Positions 16,128 through 23,586 of a DNA stretch of 64,000 bases are shown piece after piece. The stretch spans positions 806,001-870,000 of the forward strand of contig NSGV01000002.1 of the NCBI GenBank assembly GCA_002300355.1, in the 5' to 3' direction. Each line of letters opens with the position of its first letter. Positions within the stretch are counted from its first letter, which is position 1. Both the position numbers and the translations under genes were made by a program. This stretch comes from Streptomyces sp. TLI_235. GTDB taxonomy: Bacteria; Actinomycetota; Actinomycetes; Streptomycetales; Streptomycetaceae. Under the pieces are notes generated by a model that saw nothing but the letters and a program-made list of their open reading frames with translations, was not told the origin of the DNA and made no database searches.

Positions 16128-17956
16128 GCGGCGACGGCGAATGGACGGTGGCCCGCTACCTGGCCACCAGGCTTGAACAGTTGGGCATCCGGCACCTGTT
16201 CGGGGTACCCGGGGACTTTCTCGGACCGTTCCTGACGATCATGCAGGCCACCACAGCCGTGCGCTGGATCGGCACCCCGACCGAGATGGGCGGCGGCTAC
16301 GCCGCGGATGCCTACGCCAGGGTGCGGGCCGCCGACGCCGCCCCGGACGATCGCGAACAGGGCGTCGGAGCCGTTGCGGTGACCTACGGGGTGGGCGCGT
16401 TCAGCCTCCTCAACAGCATCGGCGGCGCCTACGTCGAGGACGTACCACTGATCGCGATCAACGCGGCGCCGTCCTACGAACAGTGGCTCAACCACCAGGC
16501 GGTCGGCCTGCTCACCTCGCACATGAGCTCGCGCCGGGAGAGCAACCTGGAGGTCTACCGGCAGGTCACGGTGGACGCACAGGTGCTCTCCAATCCGGGA
16601 CTCGCACCCTCGCAGATCGACAGCGCGATCACCGCGTGCCTGACCGAGCGCAAGCCGGTCTACCTGGAGGTCATGGAGGACCTCTGGCACGCACCGTGCG
16701 AGCCTCCGCAGGGCGAACTCCGTGCCCACGAGCGGCCGTTCACTCGACGGAACGAGGAGATGCTGGAGAAGGCCGTCACGGCAGCGGTGGAGCTGATCGG
16801 GAAATTCGGCACACCGATCGTCTGGGCCGGCGAGGAACTGGTCCGCCAGCGGCTGGAGAACGAGCTGCTGGACTTCGTCCGGACCACCCGGATGCAGTTC
16901 TGCACCACGGTCGGCGCGAAGTCCGTGGTGTCCGAACGGCACCCGCTGTTCGCCGGCGTCTACAACGGCAGGGCGAGCCTGCCGGAGATCCGGACGACCT
17001 TCAAGAACGCCGGGTGCCGGATCGGCCTGGGGACCTGGTCCACCTCCAAGAACCTCGGCGGCGAGCAGTCGATCGGCGACGACTGGATCGTGGCGGCACG
17101 CGACGGCGTCAGCGTCGGTGCCGGATACTTCCCCGATGTCCGACTCGGCCGGTTCATCACGGCGTTGCGCGACGCGCTGGCGGGACGGACATTCCCGGCC
17201 GATCACTTCGCGCTGGCGCACGCGGCTGGCCTGGACGTCCCGGCCAGCACGGCCGAGTTCCTGGACTCGCTGAGCACCGACCGCTACCCGCCCGAGCTGA
17301 CCTACGACAGCTTCTTCCAGCACATCAACTTCTTCCTGGAGCACCAGGCCACCGGCGGGGACCCACAGGCCCCCTCGCCGTTCACGGTGGTCTCGGACGC
17401 GGCGTTCGCGCTGCTGGGCTCGATGAACCTGCGGATCACCGAGCGGGCCGGGTTCCTGGCGCAGAACAGCTGGCTGTCCATCGGCTACTCCGTCGGCGCG
17501 GCCACAGGCGTGGCGCTGGGACGACAGCAACCGATGAAGCGCCCGCTCGTCTTCGTCGGGGACGGCTCGTTCCAGGAGATCTGCCAGGAGCTGTCCACCC
17601 ACGTGCGTCACCATCTGAGGCCGGTGGTCTTCGTTCTGGACAACGAGGGCTTCTACGGCATCGAGCAGATGCTGGTCAGCCCCTGCTACTACAAGGAGAA
17701 GCCGTCCAACGGGGCCGACTTCTACAACGTGCTGCACCCGTGGCGCTACGAGAAGCTGGCCGAGGTCTTCGGCACGGACAAGGACCGGATGCACGGGTAC
17801 GAGCTCACCACCCACACCGAGCTCGACTCGCTGCTGCTGGACATCGCCGATCCCGGCAACGACCTCAACCACGCGCCGATCCTGGCCCGCGTCCGGCTCA
17901 GCCGGCACGACTACCCGAAGGCGCTCCAGTACAAGATCGACGAGAAGTGCACGTAG
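16124..17956 (+). CDS. ThDP-dependent 2-oxoacid decarboxylase family enzyme
   Basis: The 610-residue protein has the three-domain pyruvate-decarboxylase architecture: a pyrimidine-binding domain with catalytic Glu54 (PTEMGGGYAADAYAR), a middle domain, and a diphosphate-binding domain with GDGS at 479-482 and DNEGF at 506-510, completing the Mg-ThDP motif. The His-His pair of pyruvate decarboxylase is replaced near WLNHQAVGL, so the substrate is probably not pyruvate. Start ATG 16124 overlaps the oxidase stop (ATGA) and AGGAGG lies 11 bases upstream, so the two enzymes are coupled. Since the first gene makes 2-oxoglutarate, decarboxylation to succinic semialdehyde is the obvious proposal, but it is inferred from pairing only. 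Confidence 0.82.
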   Translation: MSGDGEWTVARYLATRLEQLGIRHLFGVPGDFLGPFLTIMQATTAVRWIGTPTEMGGGYAADAYARVRAADAAPDDREQGVGAVAVTYGVGAFSLLNSIGGAYVEDVPLIAINAAPSYEQWLNHQAVGLLTSHMSSRRESNLEVYRQVTVDAQVLSNPGLAPSQIDSAITACLTERKPVYLEVMEDLWHAPCEPPQGELRAHERPFTRRNEEMLEKAVTAAVELIGKFGTPIVWAGEELVRQRLENELLDFVRTTRMQFCTTVGAKSVVSERHPLFAGVYNGRASLPEIRTTFKNAGCRIGLGTWSTSKNLGGEQSIGDDWIVAARDGVSVGAGYFPDVRLGRFITALRDALAGRTFPADHFALAHAAGLDVPASTAEFLDSLSTDRYPPELTYDSFFQHINFFLEHQATGGDPQAPSPFTVVSDAAFALLGSMNLRITERAGFLAQNSWLSIGYSVGAATGVALGRQQPMKRPLVFVGDGSFQEICQELSTHVRHHLRPVVFVLDNEGFYGIEQMLVSPCYYKEKPSNGADFYNVLHPWRYEKLAEVFGTDKDRMHGYELTTHTELDSLLLDIADPGNDLNHAPILARVRLSRHDYPKALQYKIDEKCT

Positions 17957-17967
17957 CCGCCCGGATC

Positions 17968-17998
17968 CACCGGCCCCCGTCCCCGACGGGGGCCGGTG
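17968..17998 (+). terminator. Strong hairpin terminator
   Basis: CACCGGCCCCCGTC and GACGGGGGCCGGTG form a perfect 14-bp stem around CCC, 11 bases after the decarboxylase stop. It lies between two convergent genes and can serve both strands. Confidence 0.85.
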
Positions 17999-18046
17999 CG
18001 CGGCGAACGGCGCGGTGGCCGTCCGCCCGTCGCAGCCGGCCGGTCG

Positions 18047-19414
18047 CTACGGGGTCGTGCTGCGGTTCCGGACGGCTCGATGAGCAGCAATCAGCTCGCG
18101 GTACCACGCGTACGACGTCTTCGGGGTGCGCACCTGCGTCTCGAAGTCCACGTGCACCAGGCCGAAGCGCTGGTGGAACCCTTCCGCCCACTCGTAGTTG
18201 TCGAGGAGGGACCAGGTGTAGTAGCCGCGGACGTCGACGCCTTCGGCGACTGCGGCGGCGAGGGCGTCGAGGTGGCCGGCGAGGTAGCTGATCCGGTCGG
18301 GGTCGCGGACGGTGCCGTCGGGGGCGGGTTCGTCGGCGACGGAGCAGCCGTTCTCGGTGATGGTGATGGGCGGGAGTGCGGCGCCGTAGCGGTCGCGGAG
18401 GCCGACGAGCAGTTCGCGGAGGCCGTCGGGGACGACGGGCCAGTCGAAGGCCGTGCGGGGGACGCCTTCGATCGGGGCCTCGCTGAAGGGGAGGCCGGGG
18501 TCGGTGGGGGCGGCGATGCGGGTGGGGTTGTAGTAGTTGACGCCGAGTCCGTCGAGCCCGGGGCCTGCGATGAGCTTCAGGTCGCCTGGGCGGACCACAC
18601 CGCCGAGGTCCTCGGTGAGGCCGAACGCCGACAGGTCGGGGTAGTGCCCGAGCAGCAGCGGGTCGGTGAACAGCCGGTTGTGCAGGGCGTCGTAGGCGGT
18701 GGCGGCCGCCGCGTCCGCCGGGTCGGGGCCGGCGGACCACACCGGGGTGAGGTTGTTCGCGATCATCACTCCCAGGCCGCGCTCGCGCAGCACCGCGGCG
18801 GCCAGCCCGTGGCCCAGCAGCTGGTGGTGGGCGGCCGGCAGGGCGTCGAGCATCAGCGCGCGGCCGGGGGCGTGGATGCCGAGGGCGTAGCCGTAGACCA
18901 TGTGCACGAAGGGCTCGTTGAGGGTGATCCAGGTGGGCACCCGGTCGCCGAGGCGGTCCACGACCACCGCGGTGTACTCGGCGAGGCGGTACGCGGTGTC
19001 GCGGTCCAGCCAGCCACCCACGTCTTCCAGGGCCTGCGGGAGGTCCCAGTGGAAAAGGGTGGGCAGCGGGGTGATGCCGGACTCCAGCAGGGCGTCGACG
19101 AGGCGGTCGTAGAAGTCCAGCCCTGCGGGGTTGACCGGACCGGCGCCGGTGGGCTGGACGCGCGGCCAGGCGATGGAGAACCGGTAGCCGTCGAGGCCGA
19201 GGCCCTGCATCAGGGCGATGTCCTCCGGGTAGCGGTGGTAGTGGTCGCAGGCCACCGCCCCGGTGTGGCCGTCCCGGACGGCGCCGGGGCGAGCGGCGAA
19301 CACGTCCCAGACGGACGGCCCGCGCCCGTCCTCCGCCACCGCTCCCTCGATCTGGTACGCCGCGGTGGAGGCTCCCCAGCGGAAGTCGGACGGGAGGTCG
19401 AGTCGGTTCGGCAC
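18047..19414 (-). CDS. Family 1 beta-glucosidase
   Basis: The 455-residue enzyme is full length for GH1. The N-terminal signature FRWGASTAAYQIEG, acid/base Glu167 in TLNEP and nucleophile Glu354 in ITENG are intact, as is the WSLLDNYEWAEGF aglycone-site block. It should hydrolyse beta-glucosides from cello-oligosaccharides in the cytosol; no signal peptide is present. Start is GTG 19414. A 12-bp inverted repeat at 19453-19481 sits in the promoter region and is the likely operator. No sugar ABC transporter or LacI regulator is adjacent, unusual for this gene in Streptomyces. Two decayed copies of its C-terminus lie at 10388 and 13259. Confidence 0.93.
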   Translation of the reverse strand: MPNRLDLPSDFRWGASTAAYQIEGAVAEDGRGPSVWDVFAARPGAVRDGHTGAVACDHYHRYPEDIALMQGLGLDGYRFSIAWPRVQPTGAGPVNPAGLDFYDRLVDALLESGITPLPTLFHWDLPQALEDVGGWLDRDTAYRLAEYTAVVVDRLGDRVPTWITLNEPFVHMVYGYALGIHAPGRALMLDALPAAHHQLLGHGLAAAVLRERGLGVMIANNLTPVWSAGPDPADAAAATAYDALHNRLFTDPLLLGHYPDLSAFGLTEDLGGVVRPGDLKLIAGPGLDGLGVNYYNPTRIAAPTDPGLPFSEAPIEGVPRTAFDWPVVPDGLRELLVGLRDRYGAALPPITITENGCSVADEPAPDGTVRDPDRISYLAGHLDALAAAVAEGVDVRGYYTWSLLDNYEWAEGFHQRFGLVHVDFETQVRTPKTSYAWYRELIAAHRAVRNRSTTP

Positions 19415-19452
19415 AGCCTGACTCCCTGCTCACGGCAGCGACGGATGAACGG

Positions 19453-19481
19453 CAGTAACATGAGTAGAGCTCATGTTACTG
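19453..19481. promoter_or_regulatory. Palindromic operator candidate upstream of beta-glucosidase
   Basis: CAGTAACATGAG (19453-19464) and CTCATGTTACTG (19470-19481) are exact inverted repeats around TAGAG. It is AT-richer than its surroundings and 39 bases before the GTG start, the position of a repressor operator. It lacks a T tract, so a terminator for the upstream kdpE remnant is less likely. Confidence 0.65.
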
Positions 19482-19518
19482 CAATGTCGCGAAAACACAC
19501 CAGCACCACGGGACCGGT

Positions 19519-20191
19519 TCAGGGCTGGTACCGGTAGCCGATGCCGGGTTCGGTGATGAGGTAGCGGGGCCGAGTGGGGGTCGGGCTCCAGTTTCCGGCG
19601 CAGGCCGGCCAGGTAGACCGGCAGGTAGTTGCCGCGGTTCTCCGCCTCGGGGCCCCAGATTCCGCGCAGTATCTCCTTCCCGGGGACCAGTCAGCCGGGT
19701 GCCGCTAACAGCATTCTGAGGATCTGCCACTCGGTGGGTGTGAGGCGCACGACTCCCCGCGGTCCGGTGACGGTGTTCGCCGCGGTGTCGATCGTGTGGT
19801 CACCGATGAGGACGTGGGGCGGCGCCACGGCGGTGGAGCGCCGGAGCACGGCCCGGAGTCCGGCGAAGAGCTCGTCCACCGCGAATGGTTTCGTGAGGTG
19901 GTCGTCGGCCCCGGCGTCGAGTGCGCGGATCCGCTCGCCGACCTCGGCACGGCCCGACAGGACGATGATCGGCACGGAGAGCGAGGCACGCAGGCCCCGG
20001 ATGATGTCCATGCCGTCGAAGTCGGGCAGCCCCAGGTCCAGCACGACGGCGTCCGGGCTGTTCCGGCCGACGGAGTCGAGGGCCTCCTGTCCGGTGGCGG
20101 CGGTCAGCACGGAGTAGCGACGGGCATGCAGGTTGATCTTCAGCGCGCGCAACAGTGCCGGTTCGTCGTCCACCACCAGGATGTGACTCAT
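19519..20191 (-). pseudogene. kdpE: kdpE response regulator, broken by a nonsense codon and a frameshift
   Basis: The receiver domain is intact: VVDDE near residue 10, phosphoacceptor Asp52 in VVLDLGLPDFDG, and Lys in LTKPF. Reading continues into the winged-helix domain as LTPTEWQILRMLLAAPG, then meets TGA (complement of 19691-19693) where the family has an arginine, consistent with CGA to TGA. Beyond it the original frame continues with LVPGKEILRGIWGPEAENRG, LPVYLAGLRRKLEPDP, then an extra base in a five-G run at 19576-19580 shifts the frame. After correction YLITEPGIGYRYQP ends at 19519. The truncated product (166 residues) would lack DNA binding. The start ATG 20191 overlaps the kdpD stop. 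Confidence 0.88.
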
Positions 20192-22764
20192 TCCGTCTCG
20201 CCTCCGCCCGTCGGGACCGGATCCGCCGGGACGGTCTCGGCCGGGACCGTCGCCGCGGGGAGGGTGAGCAGCATGGTGGTGCCGCCGCCGGGGGTGTCCT
20301 CGACGTCGAGGGAGCCGCCCATGGCCTCGGCGAGGCCGCGGGAGAGGGCGAGGCCGAGGCCGACGCCGGTGGTGTTGTCGGCGTCGCCGAGGCGCTGGAA
20401 GGGCACGAAGACGCGGCCGCGGTCCTCGGGCCGGATACCGGGGCCGCGGTCGATCACGCGGATCTCGACCCGGTCCTGGTGGTGGCTGGCGGCGACCAGG
20501 ACCGGTGCGCCCGGGGCGTTGTAGCGCAGGGCGTTGGTGATGACGTTGGCCAGGACGCGTTCGAGCAGCGGCGGGTCGGCGAGCACCGCGGGAACGGTGT
20601 CCAGGTCCAGGGGCTGGACGGCGGCGTCCGGCCTGGCGAGGGAGTCCACGGCGCCCCGCAGCACGTCGTCGAGGCCGGCGGGTTCCAGGTGGAGGGTGAG
20701 GGCGCCGGCCTGAAGGCGGCTCATGTCGAGCAGGTTGTCCACCAGCCGGGTCAGCTTGACCAGGGACTCGTCCGCCATGTCGAGGAGTTCGGCCTGGTCC
20801 TCGGGGGCGAACTCGACCTCGGGACTGCGCAGCGATCCGACGGCGGCCATGGCGGCGGCCAGCGGGGTGCGCAGGTCGTGGCTGACGGCGGCGAGGAGCG
20901 CGGTGCGCATCCTGTCGGCGGCCTTGATCGGTTCGATCTCGGCGGCGACGGTGGCGAGCCGGTCGCGTTCCAGCGCGGCGGCGACGTGCGCGGTGAACGC
21001 GGCGAGCACGCGCTGGTCGGCGGCGGGCAGCTGGCGTCCGGCCAGGATCAGCAGGGTGTCGGTGCCGACCGGGACTTCGGTGACCACCCGGTCCGCGGCC
21101 GGGGTGTCGCCGTCGGCGTCGCTGCGCGCGAGGGCCTCGCCGCTCGCCCGGTCGAGCAGCGCGACGGAGTCCATGCCGAACGCCGTACGGGTCTTGTCCA
21201 GCAGGGCGGGTACGGCGTCGGCGCCGCGCAGCACACTGCCGGCGAGGGTGGAGAGCGTCTCGGCCTCGGCGGTGGCGCGGGCTGCGCGGGCGGTGAGCCT
21301 GGTGGCGTGGTCGACGACGGTGGAGACGGTGAGTGCGACGACGGCGAAGACCACCAGGGCGATGACGTTGTTGGGTTCGCCGATGGTGAAGGTGTGGACG
21401 GGTGGGATGAAGTAGTAGTTGAGCAGCAGGGAGGCGACCAGCGAGGCCAGCAGGGCGGAGGTGGCGCCGCCGAGCAGGGCGACCGCGACGACGCCGAGCT
21501 GGAAGATCAGCGCCTCGGTGGTGAGGTTCAGGGTCCCCGTGAGCTGGGAGAGGACCATGGTGAGCAGGACGGGGAGCAGCAGGCCCGCGGCGTAGCCCGC
21601 GACCGTCCGCCGCCGGGAGTGCCGCCGTCCGAGGGTGGGGAGGCGGCCGCGTCCGGTGAACTCGTGGGTGACCATGTGGACGTCGATGTCCTCGGAGAGG
21701 TCGACGATGGTCTGGCCGTTGCCGGGCCCGGTCAGGAAGCGGTTGAGCCGGCCGCGTCGGCTGGTGCCGAGGACGAGCTGGGTGGCGTCGTGGGCGCGGG
21801 CGAAGGCCAGCAGGGAGCTGGGGATGTCGTCGCCGACGACGACGTGGTAGCTGCCGCCGAGGGTCTCCACCAGCTGCCGCTGCTCGGCCAGTGCCCCGGG
21901 GGACGCGCCGGCCAGGCCGTCGCTGCGGGTGACGTGGACGGCGAGCAGTTCGCCGCCGGCGGTGCGGTCGGCGATCCGGGCGGCCCGCCGGATGATCGTC
22001 TCGCCCTCGGGACCGCCGGTGAGTGCGACGACGACGCGTTCGCGGGTCTCCCAGACGCGGTCGATGTTGTGGGTGGCGCGGTAGTCGCGCAGGCCTTCGT
22101 CGACCCGTCCGGCGACCCACAGCAGGGCGAGTTCGCGCAGCGCGGTGAGGTTGCCGACCCGGAAGTAGTTGGAGAGCGCGGCGTCCACCTTCTCCGCCTT
22201 GTAGACGTTGCCGTGCGCCATGCGGCGGCGAAGCGCCTGCGGGGCCATGTCCACCAGTTCGATCTGGTCGGCGCGGCGGACGACCTCGTCCGGGACGGTC
22301 TCGCGCTGCGGGATTCCGGTGATCTTCTGGACGACGTCGTTCAGCGACTCGAGGTGCTGCACGTTGACCGTGGTGATCACGTCGATGCCGGCGGCGAGGA
22401 GTTCCTCGACGTCCTGCCAGCGTTTGGCGTGCCGTCCGCCGGGGATGTTGGTGTGCGCCAGCTCGTCGACCAGGGCGACCTGCGGGCGGCGGGCGAGGAT
22501 CGCGTCGAGGTCCATCTCCTGGAAGTCGGCGCCCCGGTAGCTGCGGGTCAGCCGGGGGACGAGTTCCAGGCCCTGGAGCAGGTTCTCGGTGTGCCGTCGG
22601 CCGTGGCACTCGATGAAGCCCACGACCACCTCCGCGCCCCGGTCGAGCCGTCTGTGCGCCTCGTCCAGCATCCGGTACGTCTTGCCGACGCCGGGGGCCG
22701 ATCCGAGGTAGACCCTCAGTTGCCCTCGGCGGACACCGGTGCCGGGGGTGAGGTCACGGGACAT
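20188..22764 (-). CDS. kdpD: Osmosensitive K+ channel histidine kinase KdpD
   Basis: The 858-residue protein has all KdpD parts: an N-terminal KdpD domain with Walker A GSAPGVGKT and Walker B ALVDELAHTN, a universal-stress-like domain (about 240-370), four transmembrane helices of the DUF4118 region (about 400-500), GAF, HisKA with SHDLRTPL near residue 630, and an ATPase domain (NVITNALRYN, DRGPGI, GVGLGLALS). It normally senses low K+ or turgor and phosphorylates KdpE. Here KdpE is broken, so the output may be lost or taken by another regulator. ATG 22764 is chosen because homology begins there. A strong hairpin separates it from kdpC, so it may be transcribed less than kdpFABC. Confidence 0.93.
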   Translation of the reverse strand: MSRDLTPGTGVRRGQLRVYLGSAPGVGKTYRMLDEAHRRLDRGAEVVVGFIECHGRRHTENLLQGLELVPRLTRSYRGADFQEMDLDAILARRPQVALVDELAHTNIPGGRHAKRWQDVEELLAAGIDVITTVNVQHLESLNDVVQKITGIPQRETVPDEVVRRADQIELVDMAPQALRRRMAHGNVYKAEKVDAALSNYFRVGNLTALRELALLWVAGRVDEGLRDYRATHNIDRVWETRERVVVALTGGPEGETIIRRAARIADRTAGGELLAVHVTRSDGLAGASPGALAEQRQLVETLGGSYHVVVGDDIPSSLLAFARAHDATQLVLGTSRRGRLNRFLTGPGNGQTIVDLSEDIDVHMVTHEFTGRGRLPTLGRRHSRRRTVAGYAAGLLLPVLLTMVLSQLTGTLNLTTEALIFQLGVVAVALLGGATSALLASLVASLLLNYYFIPPVHTFTIGEPNNVIALVVFAVVALTVSTVVDHATRLTARAARATAEAETLSTLAGSVLRGADAVPALLDKTRTAFGMDSVALLDRASGEALARSDADGDTPAADRVVTEVPVGTDTLLILAGRQLPAADQRVLAAFTAHVAAALERDRLATVAAEIEPIKAADRMRTALLAAVSHDLRTPLAAAMAAVGSLRSPEVEFAPEDQAELLDMADESLVKLTRLVDNLLDMSRLQAGALTLHLEPAGLDDVLRGAVDSLARPDAAVQPLDLDTVPAVLADPPLLERVLANVITNALRYNAPGAPVLVAASHHQDRVEIRVIDRGPGIRPEDRGRVFVPFQRLGDADNTTGVGLGLALSRGLAEAMGGSLDVEDTPGGGTTMLLTLPAATVPAETVPADPVPTGGGETE

Positions 22765-22872
22765 GGGCGCTGCTCTTTCCATGCGAAGGGCGGCCGGAAA
22801 CGACGGTGGGCTCTCCGTGCGCGACGCCGATCGGGTGCTTTGCTCCTGCCGTCGGGTGCAGCACACGGGCGA

Positions 22873-22910
22873 CCGACCCGGGTGCTGGGGGATCCCAGCA
22901 CCCGGGTCGG
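22873..22910 (-). terminator. Perfect 17-bp hairpin between kdpC and kdpD
   Basis: CCGACCCGGGTGCTGGG (22873-22889) pairs exactly with 22894-22910 around GGAT, just after the kdpC stop. It is a strong terminator or attenuator, so kdpD transcription would need read-through or its own promoter in the remaining 110 bases. Confidence 0.8.
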
Positions 22911-22935
22911 TTCGGTCATTCGCGCTGCTGCGCCA

Positions 22936-23571
22936 TCACTTTGCTTCGCTCACAGCCTTGTTGAGCTGGACGACGTTGACGCCGTTCTGGCCGAGGAAGC
23001 CGAGCGAGCGACCGTCGGTGTGCTGGTCGATCAGCCGGTTCAGCGTGTCGGCGGGGATGCCGCGGGCCTTGGCCACCCGGGCGACCTGCTCCTTGGCGTA
23101 GGCCACGGAGATGTGCGGGTCGAGGCCGGAGCCGGAGGCGGTGACCGCGTCGACCGGGACGCTCGCCGGGTCGACGCCGTCGAAGGCGGCGATCGCGGCG
23201 CGGCGCTCCTGGACGGCCTTCAGCAGGTCCTCGCTGTTCGGGCCGAGGTTGGACGCGCCGGAGCTCCTCGGGTCGTAGGCGTAGGCCGAGGGGCGGGGCT
23301 GGAACCACTTCGGGTCCGGCCGGGCCTGCTCGTTCGGGTCGTCGCCCGTTTTTGAATCCGAAGAGGTCTTCTTCGGCAGGTCGAAGTTCTGGCCGAGCAG
23401 GCCGGAACCGACCTCCTTGCCGTCGGACTTCACGATCGAGCCGTTCGCCTTCGCGGGGAAGGCGGCCTGGGCGATGCCGGTGACCAGCAGCGGGTAGGCG
23501 AGGCCGAGGATGACGGTCATCACCAGCAGCATCCGCAGCGCGGTCAGGTGGGTGCGCAGAATGGTGGGCAT
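22936..23571 (-). CDS. kdpC: Potassium-transporting ATPase subunit KdpC
   Basis: KdpC (211 residues, normal length) has one N-terminal transmembrane helix (about 12-35) and the family blocks LGLAYPLLVTGIAQAAFP, GSGLLGQNF, YAYDPRSSGASNLGPNSEDL, VTASGSGLDPHISVAYAKEQ. It stabilises the KdpB-KdpA complex and increases ATP affinity. It lies 15 bases downstream of kdpB in the kdpFABC operon and is followed by the hairpin at 22873-22910. Confidence 0.96.
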   Translation of the reverse strand: MPTILRTHLTALRMLLVMTVILGLAYPLLVTGIAQAAFPAKANGSIVKSDGKEVGSGLLGQNFDLPKKTSSDSKTGDDPNEQARPDPKWFQPRPSAYAYDPRSSGASNLGPNSEDLLKAVQERRAAIAAFDGVDPASVPVDAVTASGSGLDPHISVAYAKEQVARVAKARGIPADTLNRLIDQHTDGRSLGFLGQNGVNVVQLNKAVSEAK

Positions 23572-23586
23572 GTGTTCTGGCCTCTT

